From assembly GCA_038373865.1 (NCBI GenBank), contig JAXGGA010005890.1, positions 7,501 to 71,500 of the forward strand: 64,000 bases of DNA, in the 5' to 3' direction. This document shows positions 14,259 through 27,500 of the stretch, piece after piece. The DNA is from Uloborus plumipes (taxonomy: Eukaryota > Arthropoda > Arachnida > Araneae > Uloboridae). The notes beneath the pieces were generated by a model that searched no databases, had not been told where the DNA came from, and was given only the letters and a program-made list of their open reading frames with translations. Both the position numbers and the translations under genes were made by a program. Numbering within the stretch: position 1 is the stretch's first letter; each line of letters opens with the position of its first letter.

Positions 14259-17200
14259 TAGTTCATATGTGCCCCAGGTTTGTCACATGTGTTCTATAGG
14301 GCACATGTAAGCAATTGAAGAGATTTTTTTTTAAACAATAGGTAAAGTATTATTTTAGTAAAAAATCTCATAAGACAATGAAAATCCTATTTAATCATGT
14401 GGACATATTTATTCAGATAAACTGATTTTTGAAAAATGAGATTTTTTTATTATTATTTTTTAAATGCTAGAATGTGTCCCCTTTACCTTTATCTAGTGAA
14501 TTTAGTACTCTTTAGTAACTTAATCAATTTAGTACTCTTTTAGCCACCAAAGTGGCTAGATTAGCTGCCTGGAGCACAAGCCTCAGTGGGGAACTTGGTC
14601 TAACTCTAAAATATAATTGTTACCATAATGACGGGAAAATATGTAACTTTATCTAGAAATATTGTAATGATTGGGCAAGGAGATTGGCACAAAAAGTGCC
14701 TGAACTAGAATGTTGCAAAACTTATCAATAGCGCTGAATGCCGATACTACTGAAAAACTTAATTTGCGCTAACTAGTTTCAACTACAAGAAAGAACATTT
14801 TTAAAGAACTTTAAAATGTTATTGAAGAAGAAGAATAGACAAAGTTAGATATTATTTCAACAGGTAGGTATATGACATGGTTAGCAGAGAAAAAAGTTTA
14901 GTACACAGCTTGATAATTATTTAGAAGTTTCTGAGTAAAACATTGCATTATCTACCAAGCTCTTTGCGCCAAGGAATCAAACTTGTTTTCTGCTGCTGAC
15001 CCCATAATGATCTAAATTAACAAAGTACAAGCTTTAGCTCATACATAGGTAAATTGGTTAGATTTCCTTACTAACAAGCTTTGCGTGTACTCAGCTTTTC
15101 CACTATTTAGACTAACAGAAAAAATGAGCTATTTTCATAAAATCATATATTCAGCAAATGAATAGACCTTTTCACTGTTTTATACTTCTTAGTATGTTGA
15201 AAATAATTAAAAATGGCATGCAGAACTTTTTTCCTCTAGAAAAGGGCACTCTTCTCAAAAGGTTGACAATCCTTGGTTTAATACTTTAGGAAAGAATCCT
15301 GATCCTGAACACCAAAGAGCTGTTTTACATTTGCAATTTTCTATAGCAGTACTACAACAGTTTGGAAAAATGCAATTTTTATAAAAGTGTTACAATAGTT
15401 TGTGGTTACATTTCGTCAAGCTAAATGAAATATTATAATATAACGCTTATCTTCAGAGAATGATTCAACCAGTGCATCAACAACAGAGACAGCCAGTTGA
15501 ATGATGCACTTTAAAACACATTAATAATGTATATTCTTAAAGGGCATAATGTGTGCTCAAAGATAATAAAAATTAAGATGTTCTGTTTTACTTGGTTTCT
15601 TTTTCTTAGCTTCCAATATAAACAAGGTTTTTCTGCTGCACCATGTATACTAACATCTCTCACGTTGTAACATAAAATAACTTATAAAACTTTTTCTAGT
15701 TTCAATAAAAATGCACAATATGCATATCTAACAAAACATTTAACAGACTTTGTGCAATATATTTAAAAACTATGTTTTAATCACAATCACTTGAAAACGG
15801 GCAACTATTGAACAAGTTTAAATATTACAAGTTAAAGTCAATGAAGTTTTTATAAGACAAAAAGTGCATTTCTAACATACCGAAACAACAAATGACCCAT
15901 CAAAGTGCTTTTACCAGCATCAACATGTCCAATGACTATAAGATTTATGAGTGTCTTCAGCAGTGATCTTTGCTTGGTATAAATATCAAAGACATCATAC
16001 TTCTTTTGCGAAACGGGCCTACAAAAAGTATAAACATTATTTCTAAACAATGCTAATTCAAATAACAAAAACTTTCTTACCAAATGAAACAATGTATAAC
16101 AAATAATTTTCAAATGTAACGCTAAAGTAATATTGAAGACAAAAACAATATATGAAAGTAATATGAGTAACAAAAAAAGATATTTTTAATTTCACTATAA
16201 CTACAAAAACCAAAGCTTCAACCCCATAAAACAAACATAGATTAGAAATGGTTGAACAGAGAAAATTCAAGACTCCTTTATATTATAAAATACACTTTCA
16301 ACAAGCAATCCCTTTTAACAATACTAAACCATATTACAATTGTAGTTGTTCAAAATACAACATAGCATTTTGCCTATTTGAGAAATCCAAGCTGTATCCT
16401 AAATGTTTAATAATGAAATGATTACAATGCTATGGTGAGCATGCAAGAATTATTTTTCAGATTTCTTTTTGTTGCATCCTATACTTTTCCCATTCTGCTT
16501 TAATTTTTCATGGTTTTTTTTTTTTTTTTTTTTGGAACTCTAAATTCTTTCTTTCCTATTAATGTTTTAAAAAAAGCATCCCTAGTCTCTCTTTTATTAC
16601 AATATTCTTATGCATAAAAAGTTGCTTCTACCTTTCATTTTGATTATAACCTTTTTCCAATCTCTTTAGAATACATGAATATACTGACAGCCTGGTTGTG
16701 ACATCCAGAGACTGCAGAATCATTCTTGTTATGGATTCATCAGTTCAGGATGTCTATCCCGGATAACAAATCTATAACAAAGACAAAACTGTCGTCTCTG
16801 AATGTCATAACTGGGCTGTCATATATGCATGTTATTCTTTCTTGGCCTTTTGGAATAATACTTACGACTGGATTGCTCTCTGCAAAATTAAACCCAGTGC
16901 ACTTCACTTTAAGCTTTCAAACTTTCTCATCTTCCTCAATCAAGAAGGATAAATATTTTGGGAATTTGATCATTTATTGAGCGATCTCTTCACTTTATAG
17001 CATAATAAAAAAATTCTAGCTTTTCTTCCAAGTTTCATGTTTTAAGAGATATTTGCACAAAATTTGATTTGTGAGTAAACTTTTGGGACATACGAAAAAA
17101 ATGTCTTTTGTACTTCATGATTTCTGTTACCAGGGGTCTGTCCAGGATTTTTCACAGGGTCGTTTTTTGTGAAAAACTAAATAATTTTGTGAAAAATCGA

Positions 17201-20200
17201 ATAATTTTGTGAAAGTCAAACAATTTTGAAAAAAAAAAAAGCCAAACAAAAAAATTTTTTTTTTTTTGAATTTAATAAAAAATATAAATAAATTCAATTT
17301 ATTTTCCTCTTAAAAAAGCGTATTAAACATCAAAAATGCGAAAAGTCCGATTCCTGTAGCGGATGCAAAGAGATTGCAGTTTTCAAAGTGATCATTCAAG
17401 TGACGTCAAAAACATAAAAACGGAATATAAAATTTTTTTTTTTGGTGAATTTTTTTTACAATTGCATTTTAAAGGTCTATGGTAAACATTATTGATGTCT
17501 GTTAACACAATTAATGCAAAAATAAAATGGAACGATCATTTAACATTTAGACTCATAAAAGAACAGTTAATTTTGCTTTAAAAAATTTACATAATGATCT
17601 GAGCAAAAAATAAAGCGGATTTTCATACCGGATGCAGAGATCGCTTTTTCAAAATGAAAGCAACAGAAATATAAAAACGGTTTTTAATAATTTATTAAAG
17701 TCAAAAATTTTAGAGCTACATTTCATCAGGTTTATATGATGAATGTCATTAATAATCACCGACATATTCGCCAAAAATTCGGAGGAAAAAATACGGTATT
17801 GAAACATAGCAAAACAAACAATACCAGACTTCCAATATTAACAGACGCAAAAATACATTCATTCCTGAATATAACCAAAACACCACCCTTGTAAGCACAA
17901 AAAAATAAATAAACAAATAAATGAAATAAAAAAAAACAGATAATTTTCTGCTAAAATAAGGTCAAACATCACACCAAAGATGTCAGATGGAAATAATTTT
18001 AATTTTAAATAGCTGATCGCTCTACCCAGAAGCAATCCCATTTTTTCTCCAACCCTAGCTATGTGTTTGTAGTTCTAAGTTCATTTCGCCCTTGCTATTA
18101 TTATTATTTCCTTTATGTTTCATAGCTGGGAGAAAAATCCTTACTCTGCACTTCCAGAGAAATCTATAACAGCAACATCGCAGCAAGCCACTTTGATTTG
18201 CATAAGATAAAACAAACAAGCAGAACCATTAAAGCAAAACAACTACCTTTTTTAAGTTGTTAATTTCTTTAAAAGATACCAACAAAAAGTGCTACATTTT
18301 ACACTGAAGATTTTTTGCTTACCGGAGCATCCCAGGGCCAGGCAGGAAGTGCCAACTTTTTTTTTCCGCAAAGTTGGCGGATAAGCGATTCCCTTCTTTA
18401 ACTTCAGAAAAGGCTCAAAAGTTATGGGCTTAAACGCAGTAATATGCTATGCATTATTTTGTTTTCAGATTTGCTTTTTGAATAAATAATGTGTGAAATG
18501 TACGTTTGTTTGATCAGCATTTTGTGAACGGTCCGTTTTGCTTGATCATATTTTTGTGAAGGGTCCGTTTTGCTCGATAGTATTTTTGTGAAGGGTCCGT
18601 TTTGCTTGATCGTATTTTTGTGAAGGGTCCGTTAACGGACCCAAATTTCCTCTGGCCAGACCCCTGGTTACGGTCATATTTTTCAAAACTTCAGACACAT
18701 ATTTAGGATCATAATATCCACCTACAATAGAAATTCGAAAGCATTCTGTCAAATAAGTTTTTTTAATCAAATATTTGCAATCAAATATTTGTGTTTAAAC
18801 TGTAGTACTACACTGATCAGTTTTAACTATGACACAAACTCATGATCAAACATAATAAATATGAATTTAGATAAAATACAGCAAAATTTAAATTTTAATG
18901 AAGTCCAATGGACCGGTGCAATAATTTTCCTGCAATGAAATTTGTTATACCAATATTGCAAACGTCGACATTGGTTTTATGTAGTATGATTAGGGGATAA
19001 CCAGAATTAATTTCCCTATAACTTTTATCATCTTCTGCCTTAATCAGTTTAAAAAAAAAACAAATAACTTCCATTGTCATTTTAGACATTGCCAAGGTAC
19101 TGTTTCTGGCACTTGGATAAATTTAACTTCAAATGAATAGGGCAATAACCAAACAAAATATGCGCTATTTAAACTATTTATGAAGAAATAGAACAATACT
19201 ATCATAATTCAAGATAACAAGGTGGTGAATAAAATTAGGAATATACTCTTGACTAAACATATACATGCATTTCTTAATATAATTTTTACAACTCATAAAC
19301 AACTAATGAGTTACTAAAATAAAACCAATGAGAAAATATTGGGTGCACAAGGCATACTTTGTGCTAGTATCTTTGTCAGCGTTGGGTTCTTCAGAGGGCA
19401 CAGAGCCATTATCAACTGGAGCAGCAAGGTTTACATTCTTCCTTGAATTAGATGTGTTTGAAATTCTAAATAAAAATAAACATACAAAATTTTAACAATA
19501 AAAAATCTTTATAGATTATAAACAGTTTTCAAAAAAATGATGAACAATTAGACCTTATTCAATTGTTGGTACAATCAGTATTTTTCTTTTTAAGAGAGAT
19601 ATATGGGTGATTCTACAAAAATGGGCAAATTTGTGTTCCATACTGATTGCTCTCTTTGTTTTTAATTTAATAAAAAACTATTTTGGGAATATTTTTATGC
19701 GTCTTTTGTTCTATAATTCTGATTATCAACAAAGTCAATAATTAATTATTGTTCTTTTAAAATAAAATATTACTTTGAAATGTCATCCACATGCCCTGTC
19801 CCATAGGTGCAATTTTCAAAATCAATGGAATATAGATTTAAAAAAAAATAAGTCATTTTTTTTTCTCAAGAGTATTTTATTTATAAATGTGGATGTGTGC
19901 AAGATGTAAATCACAAGAAAAAGCAAAATAATGTGAAAAATAATATCTCGAAAAGTTAATCTAAACTTCGTCCCAGCGATTATCAGTCATCCACATGTCT
20001 GAAAAGTATAAATATTTTCTTTGAAATGTTTTATTTTAAAACCTGGCAACACATCTTAAAATAAAGCATGGAACTTTGTTATTCCTGGCTGAAGATTAAT
20101 TTTGCTGTTCTGCAATTACTTTTTGATAAAAAACAAGCTAAACTCAACTTTCAAGGCAAGTGTTTTTCATCTTTGTCATTAACATGGCCTACAGAATGCA

Positions 20201-21491
20201 AGTAAAATGTACATGTAAAATTTTTTTGATGATGAATAGTCCTAAATCTTACATTTGTAGGTTCTTATTCGAAGTTAAGCAGAAAAATATTCAGATATGA
20301 CTTTTTGAGAACATATTACTTGTGTTTTGTCATTCACATGCCATTTTTCTAATGTTATTCACATGCCCCAATATGAGACACGTGGATGAATAAAAAGCCA
20401 AACTATGACAGTACAATGTTTAAAAATTATGTCTAACAGTTTACAAGTTAAAAAATGTCATTAATATACCTATTGTGTTTGTGTTATTCACATACTTATT
20501 GTGTTATTCACATACCCATTGTGTCATCCACATGTCCTTTTTATCATTCACATATGCCTTCAAAAAAAATAAAAATCAAAAAATATAATAAAATACAAAC
20601 ATTTAAGATCTGCTGATATTCTATTTTAATTATGCAACTTATAAAGTACTTCGCGGATTTTTTTCATATTTTTAATTTTAAATTAATTTTTTGAAATCTA
20701 CGTGTTAGAAATATTCCCGTTTTTGTAGAATCACCCATATATATAGGCTTGTTTATAGCGAAGTTTGAGAGAATAAATAAAATTTGTGCTATAGCCACAA
20801 TTGCATGACAAAAGGTTAAATAATACATAGTGAAATGTGAAAGGGGACAAACTATTACATTACAGCCATAAATTTGCTATTGTGAGTGCATTTGAAGTAA
20901 CAGAAATGCTGTACAAATTATGGGGTAACATATTGGAGAACTCCACACAGTGGCAAGCCAAATTTTAAAAAGTGGTACCAGAACTTTCAACTTACTCAGA
21001 ACTGACTTCTTTACTTGAATCAGTAGCATCTTTGGAAGTTATTTTTTCACTAGATTGAGGGACGAAATTTTGCCTTTTTTGTACAACTGGAGAATTTTTG
21101 TTCCTGAAAGCATTAAAGAAGTAATATGTAGTTGACAAGAGCACAAAATAAAAGGGAAACTTTTAAGATATTGAATGTGGAAAAACAATTATACATACAG
21201 CTGTGTTTGTTTACTTTTGCCATTTTTTACATTTTGTGTCATAGTAGACACCGCACTAGCCTTTGCTTTTTCGCCACTTTTTACATTTTGGGTCACGGAA
21301 GACGCTTCACAACTCTTTGCCTTCCCATCAATTTTGGTGTCTATAATTAAATAAAATTATTTCAGCAGTATCCTCTGATTTGACAGAACTATAGTAGCTC
21401 ATGATGGAAAGAAAAATTTACTACTTTTTTTACATAAAAAATTGAGAAAAGAAGAAAAGTTTATTGTAACAAAGTGGAATATATGTGTGTT

Positions 21492-21522
<31 letters not shown>

Positions 21523-24500
21523 GTGTGTGTGTGTATATATATCATTTTTACATATTGACATGAAGTGTTTTTACTTTTCTTTTGCTTAGTAAAATACTTT
21601 AAATAAGTATATACTAGCAGACATAAGTTTGTTCTTTTTAGATGCAAAAGTAGTTTTTAATTGAAAATCAATCCAAAATCAGGAGAATGACAAATTATCA
21701 ACTTTTTGGACAAAGGATTTCCTTTCTTCTCCCATCTCCAAAAAAAAAAAAAAGCAAAGGAATAGCATGAATTAATTTGAGTAAAAATCATTATTGAAAG
21801 TTTGGGTAAAAACAGGAAACATAAATAAATATAGCATCCAGCTCAATGAATAAAAGCATTTACTTTTAAGTGTTTTAAGAGAGAAACATGATGACCTTAA
21901 AATAGAACAACCTGAAGAGTATTCAACATGATTCAAAATGTGACTTTTAGCAGTAGTAAAAGTAAATGCCAAATATTTGATAAGCAATAAAATACTGATG
22001 ATTTTCAACGGACTATTTCATATTTCATACTATTCCATGAGTTTAATAAATTTATGTAATCTCAAAAGAATACATCTATTAGACCCAAGAAAGCATTTTC
22101 TAAAACATTTTATTTAAGAATTATATCAAATAGCAAAGTTCTTTGGAGAAAACAGTTAGAATATACCTTAAAGTCAAATGCTCTTTTTTACTATAGTATG
22201 AAACTCTATGAAAACTTTGACTACAAAACAAAAAGTAGGATATATTATTCATTATTCTTATTGGGATGTGAAAATGCATAAAACACAGTTTATCAAACGA
22301 AATAATACAAACACAGACAAAATAATACAAGGGTAAATAACTAGTTATGGGCAGCCAAGCAGTAATAGGAAGGCTTGCTTTGTATTATCAATATCAAGTT
22401 TTTAATCAGTTTTCCAAGAATACCATCCATGGATTCTCAAAAAAAAAAAATCATCTTTCAAGAGCATCTCCATCACATTTTTTTCACATAGAATTGTTTA
22501 CCTACAATGGGATTTATTACGTTAATGCTTCGCAGTCACCAATTGCATTTAAGCTTTCTGGGGGTTTCTTACTTAAGGAATGGACAGGGCTCTTTTTTTT
22601 ATTTATCAGATTGCAGTTCATGTATTTAGAAAAAAAGAACTATCTTAAAGGTAGGTATATTTTTGCCGTTTTAAGACATTTAAGATCCTTTCAAGCTAAT
22701 GAGCCCATAACTAGTCAGGTAAAAGAAAGTGTTTTAAGTATAGGCATAGTACATAAGGCCATAATTCTTCGGCTATTCCTACTCAAAATTGTTATTCAGG
22801 ATTGTTGATAAAACATAAAACAAATTTCACAAACAATAAATAAAAAATGTATCAGTGCTAGTTTTAATTTATTTTGTTGGTATTGTTCAGACCAACCTTT
22901 TAAAAGTGATTTGTCAGTTACCCATTTTTTTAATTGTGATCATGTTCGAATTTGTAAGTCAAGGTATTTTAAATTTGATTATATTGTAAGAAAATTAAGT
23001 GTTTTAATGCTGTTGAGTACCTTTGTGTTTTTCCGAAAAATAATTAAAATCAGCTAGTATGACCAATACTAAGCAAGTAGGACCATAACTGGTCACACCA
23101 ATATATTCCAATTTATTTCAAACACCATACATAAATCATAATTGAACCCCCATACAAATGTTTTGGCAACAGTTACTAATGTGTTAGCATAATCCATCTT
23201 ATAAGCAATTTTCAGATTCGATAAAACTAACAGTTGGCAACAGTCTCTACCCTATCAATGTATTTGAATTTTACTAAAAAATATTTCAACATTTTAAACT
23301 TAATTTACTGAGTTTCTTTCCATCCCCCCTCCCCTGAAAAGTTCAAAAGGTAATTTGAATAAAGCACTTATATTAGAAAAAAAATGAAGTATATAAGAAG
23401 AGAAAACAAATGCATAATATCATTAAGAGCAAGAATCTGAGAAACTGTCACGCCTAGCATTATGAGGTGATTCATGACCTCTCAGATTTTCTCCCAAAAA
23501 TTACCAAATGTTTATTATCTTATTGAAAGATCAAATCCAGAATGTTTTGCTCTAAAGTTGAGTTGTTTAGTTTTTATGGACCCCTGAAGATGAAGGTGCG
23601 GCATCAAAAATTAAGCGGATTTTCAAGACATGGAAGTTGCCGTGAGCCAAAACTCTTACCAGGAACTGTTTAACTCCAATTTTCTTGTTGTATATGGAAT
23701 ATAGAAGGTTGAAACTTTACAAAATGAATGTTAAATTTGTGGTAAGTTGTTGCCGTAAGGTCAGTGAAGGCCCTCAAAACATGGCATTTTTGACGTTTTT
23801 AGCGTTTTTGAGGTCCCAAAACAGCTTGTACATTTCAGTTGGCATGGCAAAAGTAGTGTCATTTGAAAGACCAATATAAGCACTTTAAAATAATATATAA
23901 ATAACCGAGGAAAGTTCAACATACTTTTAGTTGCGTAAGGCCGAAATATGAAAAATGTCATATTTTACCAATATTCAAACGGTCATAACTTCCTCTGCCA
24001 ACAACATATTGAAATATTTTTTTTGCCAATGTCATACTCTATTCTTCGTCTTAACAGAACAGTTGAGTTCTTTGAGGCGAAATGTAAAAAAAATTTTTAC
24101 AAAAAATGTACAGGAAAAAATAATTTTTTTGTAAAAAATTTTTTTACATTTCGCCTCAAAGGACTCAACTGTTCTGTTAAGACAAAGAATAGAGTATGAC
24201 ATTGACAAAAAATATACCGTAAAATGGGGTTAATCGGAACACTTTTCAGCTTTGATTGTAAAAAAAGCAGTTAAAAGATTTTTTTTTAATTTTATTTTTT
24301 GGATAAAAACTTCGGTCTTGATTTACTTTTGATATTCCAAGCAAAGACAAAAGATTTTGAACAATTACTATTAAAATATATAGCAAATTATGGGTGTTCC
24401 GAATCACCCCGCTGATAGGGGTCAATCGGAACACTTGTTTATATTTTTATTTTTTTCAATTTAATCTGTAATAGGTCTCACAAACATGACTAATATTGAT

Positions 24501-27500
24501 GGGGGAGAATAAGAACAGATAATTACTGTCAAATAAATGTATAATTTCAGTACCTGTAAACGTTTATAATTTGTGAAAATTCAAAATAATTTTGAACTTA
24601 TGAAAAATGAAAAGTAATTTTAAGAAATACTTTTGAATTGAAATACAAAGATTTAACATGGATGGAAGTCACTCATATCGTCCACAAATATGTACTTGTC
24701 CTTAAAACTTGCAATTGTGACTTGGCTTAAGTTTTTTCAAAACATCTCCTGGGATGAACTCTACCTTTTCTTTAGTTTTTTGAAATTTCTGGGTTTCGGG
24801 GATTGTCCTGAAAGATTTTTTCGCTTATTCATCACTGTCTGTGTGCTGGACGTTTACTACATAAAGTCTATGTGACTTTCCCCCTTTTATTTTAAGTAAA
24901 AAGAAGTCTCCTGGAGAAAAAATCTTTTGAAATCTGCAACTTTTGTCATTCTAAGATCTAGTTGCTCACGAGAAGGGATAAACAGTAATAAATCCTTGTC
25001 CTTGTCTTGATTAGAAGAATTAGGGTTAGAATCTTGATTTTTCAAACAGTTTCCTTCAAATAAGTTTGAATTGGAACAACAGAACTAAGTGTTCCGATTC
25101 ACCCCGCAAATTTTTTTCCTATGGCATTTTTCAGAATTCTTCACTTTTATGACACAATTTATAAAAAATGTAAATTCTAATGTGGTATTCTGTTGTTCAG
25201 ATACATGTATAATTGAAACATACCACTCATAGTTTTTAAATATAAGAAGCTTTGTTCTTGCATATGAAGTTTTGCAGTCTATGAAAATGTGATATTTTCT
25301 AGCATTCAACGTGCAGCCCTCTTTAGAAGATAGTAGCGTTGCCAGATTGACAAAAGTAATTTTTTCCTACTTCCTATGATCTTACCTTTCTAAAAAAAAA
25401 TTCATGGCGAAAAATACTCAATAGTATATTTATGAAGAATTTCTTTGTACGGTCGGGAAGTTTTGTTCCGATTGACCCCGCTGTTCCTATACACCCCATT
25501 TTACGGTATTTCAATATGTTGTTGGCAGAGGAAGTTATGACCGTTTGAATATTGGTAAAATATGACATTTTTCATATTTCGACCTTACGCAACTAAAAGC
25601 ACGTTGAACTTTCCACGGTTATTTATACATTATTTTAAAGTGCTTACACTGGTCTTTCAAACGACACTACTTTTGCCGTGCCAACTGAAATGTACAAGCT
25701 GTTTTTGGACCTCAAAAACGCTAAAAAACGTCAAAAATGCCTTGTTTTGAGTGCCTTCACTGACCTTACGGCAACAACTTACCACAAATTCAACATTCAT
25801 TTTGTTAAGTTTCAACCTTCTATATTCCATATACAAAAAGAAAATTGGAGTTAAACAGTTCCTGGTAAGAGTTTTGGCTCACGGCAACTTCCATGTCTTG
25901 AAAATCCGCTTAATTTTTGATGCCGCACCTTCATTTTTAGGGGTCCATAAAAACTAAACAACTCAACTTTAGAGCAAAACATTCTGGATTTGGTCTTTCA
26001 ATAAGATAATAAACATTTGGTGATTTTTGGGAGAAAATCTGAGAGGTCATGAATCACAGGCGTGACACTCTCTCAGATTCTTGCTCTTAAGAACAAAGTT
26101 TGAATGTAATAGTTATAGAGGATACAGTCAACTTCAAAACTCATGACAAAAATATTAGTGTTAAAAAAAATTGATGGAAAACAAAATAGACAAATAATTT
26201 AAAATATTAGGTACATAAAATGAGTAAAAGAAAATAATATTTATAAATGCAATACATAATTTAATATCTTTACCTAGCACAAACTCAGTTTTCTTTACTC
26301 TTTGTGGTTTTGGTGCACTATCTAAAAATAGAATAAGAAAATTATATATGTTAGAAAAAGTTCTTAGCAATAAAAACAAAGATGAGAAAAACTTCAAAGA
26401 TTAAAATATCACTACCCCTATGTTGTTTTCAAGAAATATTTTATAGAAAAAAAGTTAGTTTGACATTAAAATATGAAAAAAATTCTTACAAATTTCAAAT
26501 ACATTCATATGAATATTTCATCATTACATTGTTCTAAAATTTATTGAACTGCTCACACAAGAGGAAGTTAAATAATAATACTTACCAAAGAAAAATGTTT
26601 CTGAATATTATATTAAATTCATTACTTTAATGTGAAATGAGAAACATGCAACATAATTTCTGAAACATGATTTTCAAGACAAAAAAGGAATTTCTATGAC
26701 CATCATAGATACCCTAAAATTTACCTTTCATACACAAACACAATAAGTACTTATTTTTTCATTACAGTACACATTCTTTAACATTAACTCATTTTTAATT
26801 TGTCCTACTGATATTCTTACATATAAAATAATAAGTTAATATTTCTATTGTTTTCAATTTATTTAGAATTGTTAACACATATTGGTACTTTTATTAAATT
26901 GTTTTCCCATTTATTCCTCAACTAAGTTATTATGATGAATCTAACATCATACATTAAAGCTGGGTTTGACAACGAAAAACATCTCTTTTTCAAACAGCAA
27001 CAAAAATATTTATTTTTAAATGTATATTTATATTTAATCCCCATATTCAAAATGCATATACATTGAATGTTAAGTCACAATCATAAAAAAAAAAAGAAAC
27101 TAGATAGAAGAATAGAAACAAATAATAAAATAACATGTGAATGCCACCTAGTTTTATTAATACAGTGGAAGAATGTTTGAAAAATGTACTGCCATTTTCA
27201 GGATATTGATAGAAATAGTAGCTATTTTATATTCTATGCTAAACCTCCCAGCTCAACTAAAACAGTAATTTATTGATAAAAGGTTTGAATTAATGTAAAT
27301 AACAATCATGTCCCAATAATAATCATGTCTATAAAAAGAAAATAATTAAACGTTTCTCAGAGCTCTTTTTTAGCTGTACTTTGCCCAAAACCAGTTTTTT
27401 TTTTTTTTTTTTAACACCTCACTTTAGTGAACAGCATCCTAAAGTTAAGACACATTGGCATGGTTGAATAGAACCTTGTGACAAAAATGGCACCAGCATG

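Larger units (their letters stand above)
23423..26090. mobile_element. Foldback element, 2668 bp, TTAA flanks, ~580-bp arms
   Basis: Near-identical inverted arms run at about 23427-24016 and 25509-26086. They start GAGCAAGAATCTGAGA and end TCTCAGATTCTTGCTC, and TTAA flanks both sides. The arms once met near the centre. That centre now holds a ~200-bp palindrome (about 24017-24214) and a TA-flanked element (24217-25506). TTAA duplications fit piggyBac- or Kolobok-type mobilisation, but the terminal GAGC is not typical for piggyBac. It has no transposase. Confidence 0.8.

Noticed and set aside
16726..16980. 84-codon open frame as an extra HBS1L exon or nested gene
   Set aside because: Wrong strand for HBS1L, no domain; exons 8 and 9 already join in phase without it.
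22347..22808. 153-codon plus-strand open frame, the longest in the window
   Set aside because: No domain, composition typical of AT-rich intron, and it lies inside a mirrored AACTAGTTATGGGC stretch in an HBS1L intron.
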